Assembly: GCA_022818135.1 (NCBI GenBank)
Contig: JAFMSR010000017.1
Location: forward strand, 14,965,011-15,029,010
Origin: Saxidomus purpurata
Lineage: Eukaryota; Mollusca; Bivalvia; Venerida; Veneridae
Direction: 5' to 3'
Length of the DNA: 64,000 nucleotides
Both the position numbers and the translations under genes were made by a program. Positions 40,097 to 51,925 of this stretch are shown piece by piece. The notes under the pieces were generated by a model, which was not told the origin of the DNA, made no database searches, and saw only the letters and a program-made list of their open reading frames with translations. Numbering within the stretch: the stretch's first letter is position 1; every line of letters starts with the position of its first letter.

Positions 40097-43000
40097 TAGC
40101 ATACAAAGCAAACACACGAGGACAAAACGAACAATTAAAGGAACACAGTGGGGCACCGCCTTGGAACGGTCAGTGGCAAAAACACCGGAAGGCTGTTAAC
40201 GATTGGTCATAAAGGACTGGATCGAAACTTTTGATGTTAATTTAAAGTGCAACTTTGTTCACGTTTTTCATATATATATTGTTTACTTTTGCGTGCGTCA
40301 CTTTAAAGATCACATTTTAAAGCAGCTCGCTCACAGATCTTGGTAAAATAAAGGCTTTCAAGCTGTCTGAATTAATACATTTTAGAACGAATTATCAAAT
40401 AAAAAAGTTCTAGTATAAATTCTTGTCAAGAATTTCCGTAACTGAAATTTTACACTTTTTAGTCTAATAAATAATACTATAATCAAACCAACTCGCCAAC
40501 ATTTTCTTAAACTGCTTTGTAGATTTTACTTGCGTTGTTGATTCTAGCCACAACTTTCACATTATCATTAATTTTATAATGTTTTAGAAATCATTTATTT
40601 CACGGGAAACTGTGAACGAGCAGCTTTAAATTTTTCGTCGGAAACTTTGAGCTAGCAGCTTTAAAGTAACATCAGCACTTCAGATACTCGATAAATTGTC
40701 ATTTCTTCACAAAAAAGCGTTGTCACATTGTGTTTATTTCCAAAATCCCTGTAAAACATTTATGTGTGCTGTTTTTTATTTCATATCATGTGCTTACAAA
40801 GAAACGTTACGAGTGTTTTCTGAAAAAATACCGTAACGGTCATTTTCGCTGGTAAGATATATTTATTGGTAAAGTAAGATATTAAAGTAATTTGAAATCT
40901 AAATCAGTTTGCGATTTAAGAACAGACGCACCCCACTAGGGCCTCACTTTTTAAGGAATCATCTTGATTTAAACAATTTTGGTAGCGGGTCATGAGATGA
41001 TACTAATTGTAAAAGTTAAATTAAATTCTGACCAGGGGTACAATGTATCAGAGAAAGAGTTCATTGTTAAAGTTTCTACACATGCTATATTTTACATTGA
41101 ATAGAATGGTGTAGATCCAGAACGGCCCACTTCCAGAACGGACCAGTACCAGAATGTTTTTAAGATGAAGGTTGTCTCGATATAATGAGAAAAGTTTGAA
41201 GGGGCTTGATTGCACAGTCATAAGTATTTTCTAGGAAGAAATAAACTTTTCTGCATGCTATGATTTCAAATTGTTATTCACAGTACTAGCTTTATGGACG
41301 AAATTATAGCAGACATGTCAATGAAAAGAAAAACAATAATGTAATTCTCATATTTCAAAGAAATATTTCAACATTTTCCTGTTTTATCTTGTTCGATGTA
41401 ACCAACATGCAGCGAAAAGTTGATTAAGTAAATAAGGTAATTAACTATTATTTCACGAAACATTTGACTATCCATAAATCCCTTTAATGATTAGTTCAAT
41501 GATACAATTATACATGAAAGAGGGCCGTTCTGGACCTTAAAATGGGCTGTTCTGGACTGGGCTGTTCTAGACTGGGCCTTTCTGGACTGGGCCTTTCTGT
41601 AAATGGCCATTCTAGTACTAAACCTAGTTATACCCCCATTCACTGGGTGCCTCATTTTTAAAGGGATCAGATGCACTTAAGCAATTTTGGTACAGAATCA
41701 TAAGGTGATCATATTTGTCAAATAAAATTAAATTCTGACCAATAGTTTCATAATAGAAGATTTTAGAATTTTAGAAGATTTTATAAAATGATAGAATAGA
41801 GAAAACGGCCCTACAACGCTGCCTCATTGTTATGCGATCAATTTTATTTTTGCAATTTTGCTAGCGGGTCAGAAAGTGATCATTTTTTTCAAAAATAATT
41901 AAATTTTTACCTGTACATGTAGTTTAAACGAAGAAAATATTTGAATTTTCGTTATAGAAAGAACAGTCCTATCCCACGGGGTTGCGTGTAATAATTTTTC
42001 TTCCACGCCGGCACACTTATACACCAGAAACTTTATACACAATCAAAAGTTTGCGAACACAAAGTCAAATTTCCTCAAGCCGTTTCGTCAATTTGACAGT
42101 GATTAAACTGAGAACGAAGGCCGGTTACAACTGTACTACACCTTACTTGAAGCAAAGATGATCACAATAAAAGTATCAATAGCTCTAGCTATGTCCTTCG
42201 AAAAAGACGATTGAAATGAACTTTCAATACAAAATTTAGACCGTGGTTGCATCAATTCGTGCCATCAACTAACTGATCGTGTGCGTATATATCAGCAACT
42301 TCCGTGTCGGGTTACTGTACGCTAGGACAGTGTGATAATACTTACAAATGCTTCTACAGTTCATTACACTGACACCGGTTAAAAGGAATATCTCTGTGAA
42401 ACTGTCAAAAAACTCAAACTATTTTCCTTTATAGGAGTTGCATATATAAACACTAAAAAACAAGTACTCACGTCATTCAGATATGCAAGGGCTCCGTAGG
42501 GAAGGAGGAAAAACGTTTAATTACATGAGTTTTATTATATTTTATCCTGTCACTTGCAGCATTATCGGCCCGATAACAGGGTGCCGGATAATTTTTTTGA
42601 TATCGGCAGTTGACCACGTGACTTGTATGTGATTGCCGGACTACTTAATTGAAAGAAAAATAATCGTGTGGCTAAGCAAAACTTTTCACTAGCCTAGTAT
42701 GAAATTTTGTTTTATTTGCAGTCACATAATAAATCAATTCCGTTAAACTGGTCCCATTTCGATTTTATTACGTCATCAATTCAATTCTACGTCACTGAGG
42801 CAGTAATGTTTGGGTAGCCATTATTAATTTTGTACCTAGTGTATTGAGTTGAAAGATTTCCCAGTTTCAATTTATTACTCCGGCTAATTCATGTGACTCA
42901 AATAAGGATAAACAGCGTTTTATTAGAGAAGGACTTCACTTTATTTTAGTAAGACAATTGAAATCGTGCATAAACAGGATAGAAAAGGACATTTGTTTTC

Positions 43001-46000
43001 AGATTTTCCTCTGATCTGGCGGTATTTTATTTCGTCATTCCGGAGGTTGAATTTGTACATGAATGTCCTGTCAGCAGCAGTTAGGTGCAGAAAGGAAAAC
43101 TATTAATTTGAAGAGTACTTATTAGTGTCAGTGACAGTGTTTTCATTAAAAAAACTGGAATTCAATCATTCATGGAAAAGGAGCTTGATTGACTGAAATG
43201 AGATCTTATGTTCGTAACCCGTTTTGTCTGGGAAGAAAGAAAGGTAAAAATAGCACCAATGTAAGTTTTAAGGTCCTTGAATTTGAATTAATTTTCCGAA
43301 AAACGTCTGCAGTGCTTACAAACGTCGTTCAGAAAATCGAATCGGTTGCATGGCGGCCATTTTGTTTTGAACGTAAACAAAGTTTACACAATCAGAAAAG
43401 GCAAAAATGATGATGCTCCACTTAGTGTAAACGGTCTCATATAGAGGTTCTTGACCAATCAGATTTACCCGCGGTATTATGATTAACATGATATAGTTCT
43501 TCGTTATGCACAATATTCCGACATAAATAAAATTTGAAATAAGAACTACTTTTTGTCTGCGTGTGTCCAGTCCGCATACTCTTTACTTTTGTTTAAGCTA
43601 GTTTCACAATAAAACCAGACATTTCAAGGTGTGTTTTCAATGTAAGAAAGAATGACATGATAAATAGAATAATAGGTTGGTAGCGTGGATGGAGAAAGTT
43701 TATCTGGCTCGGCTCCGGAATTTATCGAGTTCGCCTTCGGCTCACCCGATAAATCCCCCGCCTTGCCAGATAAACTTTCTCCATCCACGCTTCCAACCTA
43801 TTATTCTCTATTTATTGCATATGTTACTATATATAGTATCAAATTTACCTTTGATTGTCGGTGATACGGGCCGATAAAACGATCACGTGACGTAGTGTGC
43901 CGATAACTGATATCGGCACACTTGCTAGTGTGCCAGAAAATTCGTATTGAGGCTATTTCCGGTCAACTGTGCAGCAACGTTAACAACAAATTTACCTTTG
44001 ATTGTCGGTGATACGGGCCGATAAAACGATCACGTGACGTAGTGTGCCGATAACTGATATCGGCACACTTGCTAGTGTGCCAGAAAATTCGTATTGAGGC
44101 TATTTCCGGTCAACTGTGCAGCAACGTTAGACTGTCAGCACGTGAAAACGTTGACGTAATTGACAACGTAGACGTAACGGAAAATGGCCGCCGAAAGGAC
44201 ACAGAAGTCTCTTTCTCAACGTTTATTGAATTTAGAATTTAGGCTTATTGAGCACCGAAATGTGGAAACTGACACGTTTGCTTTTGTGGATAGTGTGAAT
44301 AATTTATTCATTCAATGGCATTTATCTTTATGAAATAGTATAAGTATTGCAGGAATGTGCGTTTTGTATCTTTTTGTCTTATCTTTTCCCATTTTCAGCA
44401 AAACTGATGTTCAACATATGCAATAAAAAGGTAATTATACGGGGCAGGTGTGCCTTAAGGCGATATTGGCACACTTGGTTCAAATTGGCCCTCAGGCTAA
44501 AGCCCTCGGGCCAATAGCTCACCAAGTGTGCCAATATCGCCTAAAGGCACACCTGCCTCGTATAATAACCTCTACTTATTATTTGACGTACTATATTTTG
44601 TGACAGATACATGTATATTGACATGTCTTTCCGTTGTCAAATTGAATAGATCTAATACAAAAAAAAAAAAAGATTTTAAGTCTGAATTTTATTTAAGGTT
44701 GAACAATTGCCCTAAAGTTATCTGTAATCTTAATTATAAAATATGCACTTTATTTTAGTGGCAAGTGAAACATGCACAGTGAACAGTGATTGCGCTTCTA
44801 AATCGTGTTCATCTGGAACTACGCTTTTTTGTCAGCATCCAGACGGCGCCGGTGTCACTGCTGATGGAGGGCTATGTACATGTTTAGATACAGGCTCCTC
44901 TGGTAAGCCTGTGTTTTCAGTTGTTGGCGCAGCCGTCTTACGCTCGCTTTTGTCCGGAAGATGTAACATTTTAGCCGCCAATGCAGTGAAAATTAAATGC
45001 AAGAAATGTTTCGAGTTGAAAACTTTACTCTGTAAGGCACCTTTTAATTGCATAATACCTTATGAAAAAGGTCAAGAAAATTATATCTCGCGTTTTCATT
45101 CTCGTGAATGATGTTATAATTTTAGTGCGTGAATTACTCATACCTATCAAAATAATATCTTGCTACCTTCCAATTATTGTTAATTGTAAGTGTTTCCCGA
45201 CCAGTGAATAGCGTTTCATACTTGATGAGAGAATCAAGGATTAATTTTGGTTTCCCCGATGATGCAAATGACAGCACCTGTTCGAATTAGCTCGATAAAG
45301 ATTGGTAGTTTCCATTCTGTACTATGTCTTACACAGATAAAGTAGATCGAGCATGTAGAACGCTTTTGTCAATATGATATCCGGAACAGTATCCATATAT
45401 GACTAAGGCTGAGAAAAATAACCGCGATATAGAGGGCAGACCTTGATAAAGTCATAGAATAACACCAACACTGACAATTGCGTGTGGGACTTCGCAGGTA
45501 CCGCTTTTTAAAATAATTTTGGTAAGGAGACTATTCCCTTTTCGGAATGTTTCAGTCGACATTTTTCGCGACTGTTCAGTTCACAATTCAAGTTTGGAAA
45601 TAGTCTTGAAAAACAATCGGTTCTTATCTATGATTTTGGGAAAGAAGAGGCCCACATTGACTCAGTTATGCTGACGAGATTGACTGGACTATTTTGCATA
45701 CGTTTTGGAAAACTCTTACAACTTTACCAAGAAAAGAGTAACAGATATCACTGTGACCTCGACATGGAGACACTGACCCCTTAAATGTCCGGGATCATTA
45801 AGTCAGTAATGCAAGTCATCGTGCCTTTAAAGTTTTAAGACCGTTGCTAAAATTAAATCTGAGCATTTTAAAGGGTAAGGTTGAAATAAATTCTTAAATA
45901 GAACAATTAAATGTGATTGTGACCTTGATCTTTGACCCACTGACCCCACAAACAGTAGTCGGACGCGGTGAAAGACATAATGAAGGACGTGATGAAGGAC

Positions 46001-47118
46001 GTAGTGACTGACGTGTTGACGGACGTGGTTAACAACGTGGTGACGGACGTGATGAAAGACATGGTGAACGTTATTATAAAGGCCGTGCTTAACGACGGGG
46101 TGACGGATGAGGCGAAAGACGTGGTGAAGGACGTGATGAAGGACGCGGTGACGATCGTGGTGAAGGACGTGGTGAAGAACCCGATGACAGACGTGGTCAA
46201 CGATGTTGTGATGGACGTGGTGAGGGACATGGTATTACATTTTACTGACCCGATGTTAGACCCTCCTCTCGCAGAACGCACACAACCACATATGAACTTA
46301 CAATCCACGTTATACGGCACACTATAAAGGCATATTTGAATGATAAAGACATCATCCTCTTGAACTTTATTCAAGCAAATCTTAGTTATACCTTGTCGAT
46401 TTATCGCAAGAGCCCTGGGACTGAAACCCATAGCTTAAGAAACCAATGGGTACGCGACTGAACCCTTATGACCACTATTGATACATTGTGAGTGCCTAGG
46501 TGATAACAGTCTACCGGTACATGACATTCAACATGATACTAATCCCAAACAGTATCTGCTTAGACCTAAACCTTCTACATACACCAGTTCAATTATGAAA
46601 ACAAAGGTAGACATGCAGATGGTTTGTCAAACCGTAAGTGAGACTTAGTCAAATACATCATTCTCAATAGCAACCTCAGCTGACACGTTATAGCAAAACT
46701 TACCAGTTCCGGGTGAATACAGTTAGCCTAGCGATCCTTTATAATCATGCTGATGCAGATACCAGCATAGGAGGGAGAGTAAGCACTTACAAATGTAGCA
46801 CACGCAATGCCACCTGGGGCTTTTGGGATACTGAACGGCAGGTGGCCTGCTATACTGGGACGTTTATGACTATCACAATTTTCCATTTTATTTAAATACA
46901 AAATTGCAGTATAAACTGACGTTTTCTAAAGAAATTAAATAAAACATTTACTCATTATTAACTTTTAATTATTATGAATTTTCTGTTTGTTTTTTTCAGG
47001 CTGTACATTACCTGCAGATTGTTACGGAGATAATGCTCCCAATTTGAACTGCGCCAATAACCAAAGACACTGTTACGATGAAAACTGCATCTGCGACAGA
47101 TATCCAGGGGGCAAATAA
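39727..47118 (+). CDS. Secreted 12-cysteine protein B, Cvsi-like protease inhibitor candidate
   Basis: Exons 39727-39775 (signal peptide MKFFFGLITITIVLTYG), 44759-44902 and 47000-47118, phase-1 introns of about 4.98 and 2.10 kb, TAA at 47116, 103 residues. Cysteine spacing is identical to gene A: exon 2 begins near SETCTVNSDC and contains CQHPDGAG and GGLCTC; exon 3 has ADCYGDNAPNLNC and HCYDENCIC, ending PGGK. Both six-Cys halves end C-x-C, suggesting two related subdomains. Intron 1 is crowded with a retroelement copy, a family-1 MITE, two foldback hairpins and a 147-bp tandem repeat; intron 2 holds a 12-bp minisatellite. AATAAA at 47156 is a likely poly(A) signal. Function by family resemblance only: secreted inhibitor of subtilisin-type proteases. 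An antimicrobial or other cystine-rich role is possible. Confidence 0.8.
39953..40196 (-). mobile_element. TG-retroelement 3'-end copy in intron 1 of gene B
   Basis: Begins aaacaaaaataatatcaaag, then gggaatgccacgtacc, a GCAC/CA tract (40047-40096), and ends near cagtggcaaaaacacc. Same minus orientation as the copies at 21802 and 49457. Shorter than those by truncation inside the shared region. Confidence 0.8.
40317..40629. mobile_element. MITE family 1 in intron 1 of gene B
   Basis: Ends ttaaagcagctcgctcacag and gaacgagcagctttaa, both with TTAA. A second right-end fragment (gagctagcagctttaaag) follows directly at about 40630-40664, as if one element inserted beside the relic of another. Confidence 0.75.
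40925..41960. repeat. Dispersed repeat trio and inverted CCAGAACGG / CCGTTCTGG clusters
   Basis: Three diverged units share a core like agcgggtca, gtgatca and aaattctgacc, at about 40925-41100, 41630-41770 and 41810-41960. Between them, 41103-41156 carries gatccagaacggcccac, and 41519-41620 carries agggccgttctgg plus 15-bp units like ggactgggctgttct. The two clusters are inverted relative to each other. Non-coding. Confidence 0.55.
43661..43814. mobile_element. Foldback element with ~48-bp arms
   Basis: The left arm 43661-43708 (taaatagaataataggttgg onward to tatctggc) is the inverse of 43765-43814 with one mismatch and one 2-base indel. The centre continues as a shorter palindrome (atttatcg / cgataaat). 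The fold would be a ~75-bp stem. No coding capacity. Lies in intron 1 of gene B. Confidence 0.85.
43841..44129 (+). repeat. 147-bp direct tandem duplication containing a palindrome
   Basis: Two nearly identical units start at 43841 and 43988 (aaatttacctttgattgtcg). Each contains the inverted pair gtgtgccgata and tatcggcacac separated by five bases, and the motif gatcacgtgacgtag. Confidence 0.85.
44184..44333 (+). other. 49-codon open frame, doubtful gene
   Basis: ATG in a good vertebrate-like start context (aaaatggcc) begins a frame starting MAAERTQKSLSQRLLNLEF and ending QWHLSL-stop. It sits right after the 147-bp tandem repeat and before the second foldback. No family recognised. It could be the first exon of an unrecognised gene or of a lost transposon. 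Confidence 0.25.
44431..44571. mobile_element. Second foldback element with 50-bp arms
   Basis: 44431-44480 (containing gcaggtgtgcc and ggcgatattggcacactt) is the inverse of 44522-44571 with three mismatches. The inner part (attggccc ... gggccaat) is again palindromic. It shares the word ggcacactt with the palindrome in the 147-bp repeat, so the two may come from one family. It lies about 190 bp before exon 2 of gene B. Confidence 0.85.
45735..46235 (+). repeat. CTGTGACCTTGA-type repeat leading into a 12-bp minisatellite
   Basis: 45735-45960 carries the gatatcactgtgacctcgac and gtgaccttgatctttgaccc phrases of the dispersed repeat. From 45961 to about 46235 the unit is near gtgaaggacgtg / gtgacggacgtg, repeated about 20 times with substitutions and kept open in one frame as a V/M-x-D-V pattern. 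It sits in intron 2 of gene B, and the open frame follows from the unit being a multiple of three. Confidence 0.7.
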
Positions 47119-47676
47119 CATCTCGTACAATGATTATGATAGATGTACTTTGGACAATAAAATGAATTAAATCGCTGTATTCCTTTTCCTTCCACTATGA
47201 TCCTAGTATAAGTGTATTAAGGGGCAATCCCTATATCTAGCAGATTATATTCTACATACATAAATATTGGCCCAGTTGGTCAAAACTTTCGATAAAAATT
47301 TAACAATGAAATTGTTGTTAATTGAATAAAAACATGTTAATTTTTTTATTAAATATTGCTGTTAGGGAAACCTGTTGTTCAAAAAAAGTTAGTGTTAAAT
47401 TTATGTTAAAATAGCAAAGCGTTGTTAATATACTTCTATAATTTTCTCGTTTAAATATCTGTAATTAAAACAATATTAGCGTTAAATTATTGTTAAATCT
47501 TCATTTTTAACGAAAACTTAACAACAATTTTAATTCACCTCATGAGGTGAATTAACTTTATCGTTAGCACGAAAGAAATTCAAGATGGCTGCAGGCTGAA
47601 AAAATCCCCAAAAGTGAAAAAAAGTGAATTGTACATCTATTCAGTAAACTTCTATTAAGTATTCCTCGGGGAATAA

Positions 47677-47771
47677 TAAAAACAAAAATAATATCAAACA
47701 GGGAATGCCACGTACCAAAAACGCAGCCTCCCCAAAACGAGCTCCACAGCACCCAGAAGTGCACACCGCCA

Positions 47772-47813
<42 letters not shown>

Positions 47814-47815
47814 CA
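47677..47815 (-). mobile_element. TG-retroelement 3'-end copy
   Basis: Starts aaaacaaaaataatatcaaa, then the gaatgccacgtacc core and a CA tract (47773-47813), truncated directly after the microsatellite at caccagttac. It lies just upstream of the transposase relic. Confidence 0.85.
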
Positions 47816-47988
47816 GTTACAGAGTATGTCTCTTTATACCAGTGGCGTTTGTAAGATGTTACCTTGATGGGATGTCGCAAAAGCAAACATTTGTTTCCGC
47901 AGGGGTGCACTACAAGACCACAGCTGTTGACTTGGGCATTGTTCATGACAGATATTCAAGGAATATTTTCATTGCAACATAAATACTT

Positions 47989-49186
47989 ACCGGGGAAGTT
48001 AAGATAGACGAATCCTTTTTTGGCCGTAGAGCCAAATTCCACAAAGGTAAGCACTCTTTAAAACTAAGTATTACATTTTTTAAGACTTGCAATTCATAAT
48101 ATTAAATCATTTTTGTACATGTACATTTGATAACAGAAACCTCAGTACCTACCATCTGTTTAATATGCCAAAATTCTTTCTTTCGCATAGGATGTGTTTG
48201 TCGTAATTCGTAATTCCCACAATCTATGATTACGTAAACTTTACGCCTGTAAATAACTGAAGTACTGCTGATACTGCCTTATATTGTAAGAAAAATGTTA
48301 TATATAGGAATATTAACTCAGAACTATGTTATGATTTTAAAATAGGTATGGGTGTTTGGTATGCTAGAAAGAAGCTCGAACACCATTATATTGTATCCTG
48401 TTGAAGACAGATCAACTGCAACCCTCATCCCATTAATTGAGAGCCACGTAGAAAAGGGTAGCACCATCTATAGCGATGGTTGGACTGCATACTGGAGGCT
48501 GAACAAATTAGGATACAGACATTTTTCTATTTTACACAAATATTCGTTCCGAAAAGAATACATAAATCTAGAAACGGGGGACGTAATATCAGTAAATACG
48601 AATGGAATCTCAGGAGCGTTGAAACACGCCAAGGATTACTTCAAAAAGATGTTCGGGACCAAAGCAAGTCAATGGGAAGGCAACTTTGCGGAGGTTATGT
48701 GGCGTGCAGATGTAAAAGGGAATACGTATCAGGCATTCTCCTGAGATCCATCTATACTTTAGAGGGCCCAGCAGAGTACCAGTATTCGATCCCACTGTTT
48801 GATTCTTGGCCACGGGAAGTAGAAAGCCTGGGAAAATGGATTATGGAACCAGAAATAACAGACGATAGGAGTGATTCAGCTTCGGGCATAGACGACCACG
48901 CTGAATCTGTTTCTCTAGGAACACCATCAATTCCAGAGTATATGGCATCTTCAAATACAGCTGATGTTTTTCGGTCATTTCATCCGACGATGACATACCA
49001 ACGGCTGCGCAGAGACAGAAGAAGCCTGCCAATCTAACGCCAGAAACTGCCGCGTTCATTTCTGAGCTGTTCTGGGACAGTTCTTTGTATGATACCGTTG
49101 TGGAAGCGGCTAGTACACCCTCAGTCGTGTCAGGAAGCAGTACAAGTAAAAAATACATGTGCAAGGAAGAAAACCGAGACAGATAA
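47989..49186 (+). pseudogene. Broken Merlin / IS1595-type (ISXO2-like) DDE transposase
   Basis: 47993-48045 encodes GEVKIDESFFGRRAKFHKG, the block around the first catalytic Asp of ISXO2/IS1595-type transposases. After ~300 bp of intron-like DNA (gtaagc to aaatag), 48346-48744 encodes VWVFGMLERSSN, STIYSDGWTAYWRL (second Asp) and GNFAEVMWRADVKG, fitting the DDE_Tnp_IS1595 domain used by Merlin elements. The frame then shifts near 48742 to a tail (LRSIYTLEGPAEYQY onward to 49037) and again near 49020 to a third frame ending at TAA 49184. The candidate donor and acceptor also do not match in phase, and a stop lies just before the first block. I therefore read it as inactive. A domesticated host gene with mis-assembled bases is the alternative. 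Confidence 0.75.
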
Positions 49187-49456
49187 TGTCTGCCATCCTG
49201 CAGGTTACGCACTGACAAAATCGGAAATATTCAGGGCAACTGCCCAGACAAAAAAAAAAAAAACGAGCCCGTACACCAAATCAAATAATTTGGTTTGGTT
49301 GTCTTTGGACGACGATTTCCAGTAAAATGACATAATTTCAGAAAAAGAAAAACTTGTGCTAGACCACCTCTACCAAGTAGTAGAACAATTTAGCCAGTCA
49401 GCTTAACTGTTGAAAATATCTAATGTACTGTAATTAATAGTAGTTACTATTCTTTG

Positions 49457-50720
49457 CCAAAAAAACAAAAATAATATCAAACAGGGAATGCCACGTACCA
49501 AAAACGCAGCCTCCCCAAAACGAACTCCACAGCACCCAGAAGTGCACACCACCAACACACACACACACGCACACACACACGACACACAACCACGCACACA
49601 CACACACACATACACCACCAGCACACACTAGCACACAAAGCAAACACACGAGGACAAAACGAACAATTAAAGGAACACAGTGGGGCACCGCCTTGGAACG
49701 GTCAGTGGCAAAAACACCACTGGGGAGCTTAAACCGGTTTATGGTGCGCACCCAACCTCACTCTTACCCCCACCATGTTCCAAAGTCACAGGACAGTGTA
49801 GATAAAAGTAATCCCTGCTAGGTGAATCTCTAACACACGCAATGGAAACAAAAGGCATGGTATGTAAAACACAAAAATGCTCGTGTATAAATATATAAAA
49901 AGCAAACCTTGAGAACCAAAAAACGTATGTACTCAATGCCTTTGCAGAAGGCAGAGCACCAAGAGAAACACCCTTAAGGGCCCGACGAAACAGGCCAGAG
50001 GACAGAAATCAAAACAGTTTCGACCCAGTGGGATTTAAAAACTGCCCATCACAGAGTCCTCCCCCTCTTCCGTCAGACACAATCAAAGAGGGAAGCGTAG
50101 CGTCCAACTGTAAACGGGTTGAACACCAAACATGCGGTGTGTCTCAAAACAGTTGGGTCGTAACCTCTTTTAACAAAACGTTTTATAATTTTAGCAAATA
50201 CAGTTGGAAAATTGCCATGACCCAAAATCTTACGAAGTTTGTAAACCACATCCCCATAAAAATCGGGTTTTGAAATACCTTCTCGCAGAAGAGTCTTTAG
50301 ATTACTATTGAATTTCAAAACCAAATCAGAATTACGATAGTAAAATTTAGCAAAATATTTACGCAATTTGTAATAACGGTAGCCCTGTTGAAGAAGTTTA
50401 TTTGTAATATATTGATTACGTTCATTGAAATCCTCAACATAACTACACGCTCTGGCAAACCGAATTAACTGAGAAATGTATACCCCATAAGATGTAGCAT
50501 GAGGTACATCCCCATCCAAATGGGGGAAATTTACAATACTAAAATTAAAATCATCCCTCTTGTCATAAATTTTGGTATGTATAATATTGTTATAAATAGA
50601 GAGATGTAAATCTAAAAATGAAGCACCAGTATCCAACCTACTCAAAGACCCTGGCTCGGAAAGCCTCACATTTCTTTCTTGTAGACTTTTAGCATGTACA
50701 GTTCTTGTGTGACATCAGTC
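49457..50720 (-). mobile_element. Longest TG-retroelement copy, with reverse-transcriptase fragment
   Basis: On the minus strand the order is: reverse-transcriptase C-terminal frame (50669-50073), a short trailer, the ggttgggtgcgcaccata block, cagtggtgtttttgccactg, gtgccccactgtgttcc, the (TG)n tract (49550-49630), ggggaggctgcgtttttggt and the fixed end gatattatttttgttttt at 49457. All the short cassettes elsewhere match nested 3' portions of this order, which identifies them as 5'-truncated copies. The left flank in this orientation (about 50720) lacks the catalytic reverse-transcriptase core. Confidence 0.75.
50073..50669 (-). pseudogene. Reverse-transcriptase C-terminal fragment
   Basis: A 198-codon minus-strand frame with ASFLDLHLSIYNN, IYDKRDDFNFSIVNFPHLDG, SYGVYISQLIRFAR, DFNERNQYIT and KLLQQGYRYYKLRKYF. 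I recognise these as the region after the catalytic palm in a retroelement family widespread in molluscs and other animals. The class (Penelope-like or another non-LTR group) is not settled from this part. The YxDD box is not present. The frame stops after GRYASLFDCV, and the usual tail continues in another frame (PLACFVGPLRVFLLVL). Inactive. Confidence 0.7.
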
Positions 50721-50857
50721 TAAAAACTTAGTGTCAATGTCTAGCTCAATTCTGTCAAATGTAGTTACTCGGGTTAGAGTACTTGAATACTTTTAATGCT
50801 CCCTTGTGTCACTAGTCACTGTTTGGGAATCTAGCAGGAGTATTATGTTTTTGCTTG

Positions 50858-51250
50858 GCCAGGGTGAACTTTTCAAATGGATGATTGTCCGTCGTCCGTC
50901 AACATTTTGATTCAAATGACATCTCCTCTGAAACCACTAGGCCAATGGAGATAAAACTATGCAGGCATGTTCATTGCCTGAAACTCTACCAAAATTGTTC
51001 AAATTATGACCCTAGGTCAAAATTGACCCCGCGCTGGTGGTCACTCGGTTTTGCATATGCATATGCTTATATGGGAAAAAATTAAAAATCTTCTTCTCTG
51101 CAACCACATGGCCTAGAGCTTAGATATTTGGCATGTTTCAAGAGTGTTCAAGGAAAACCTTTTGGTATATAACATTGTCTAGTGATCTTCCACCAGGCTA
51201 CTGGACTTGTACCGAAGTGAGCGATATAGGGCCATCATTGCCCTCTTGGT
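50858..51250 (-). repeat. 166-bp-type element, short inverted copy
   Basis: Minus-strand copy of the element at 58109-59399 with both ends kept (gccagggtgaacttttc at 50858, gtgagcgatatagggccatc to ccctcttg at 51250) but only about one internal unit. Confidence 0.8.
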
Positions 51251-51319
51251 TTAATTTATTTCTCCTTATAATATAAATATATATATAAATTTATTTCTCC
51301 TTATTGATTTATCTTGGAC

Positions 51320-51925
51320 AGAGCATAATCTTCTAAACTCTTCCTAGAGCTACAATCTCCCTGAATAAACCTTCCCTAGAGCTATAATCTCCCTAGCATA
51401 ACTTCAAAAATACTAAAGAGAAGAACTTAAAACATCATACAGTGAGAGAGCACAATGATATGAAGTACATGCCCAGGAACCATACCTCTACCTTGCCTAA
51501 TTTCCCCTAAAATGTCTTAGTCATAGAAAGAGCACTTGACGGTGGGATGGCCATGTCTAACATGGCTATTGTTTAGTTTGACATCAGATAAGTATGTCCC
51601 TTTAAGCTAACAAGTTAACGGAATGTTTTAACAACAGGGCCAATGTGTTTTATTCTATTAAAATGAATAATAGATACAACTACAGTCAAACCTCTCTGAA
51701 TAAACCCTCCCTAGAGCAACAACCTCCCTATAATAAACCCTCCCAACGGCAACAATCTCCCTGAATAAACCCTCCCTACGGCAACAATCTCCCTTAATAA
51801 ACACTTCCTAGAGCTACAATATCCCTGAATAAACCTTCCCTAGCTACATCTCCCTGAATAAACCTTCCCTAGAGCTACAATCTCCCTGAATAAACCTTCC
51901 CTAGAGCTACAATCTCTATTCTATT
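51320..51925 (+). repeat. ~32-bp tandem array (two clusters)
   Basis: Units like tccctgaataaaccttccct followed by agagctacaatc recur at 51330-51400 and 51688-51918 with a spacing of 32-34 bp and mild divergence (ctacggcaacaatc variants). Non-coding, upstream of gene C. Confidence 0.8.

Noticed and set aside
45907..46431. Opposing open frames over the 12-bp minisatellite
   Set aside because: Openness on both strands follows from a 12-bp unit without stop codons.
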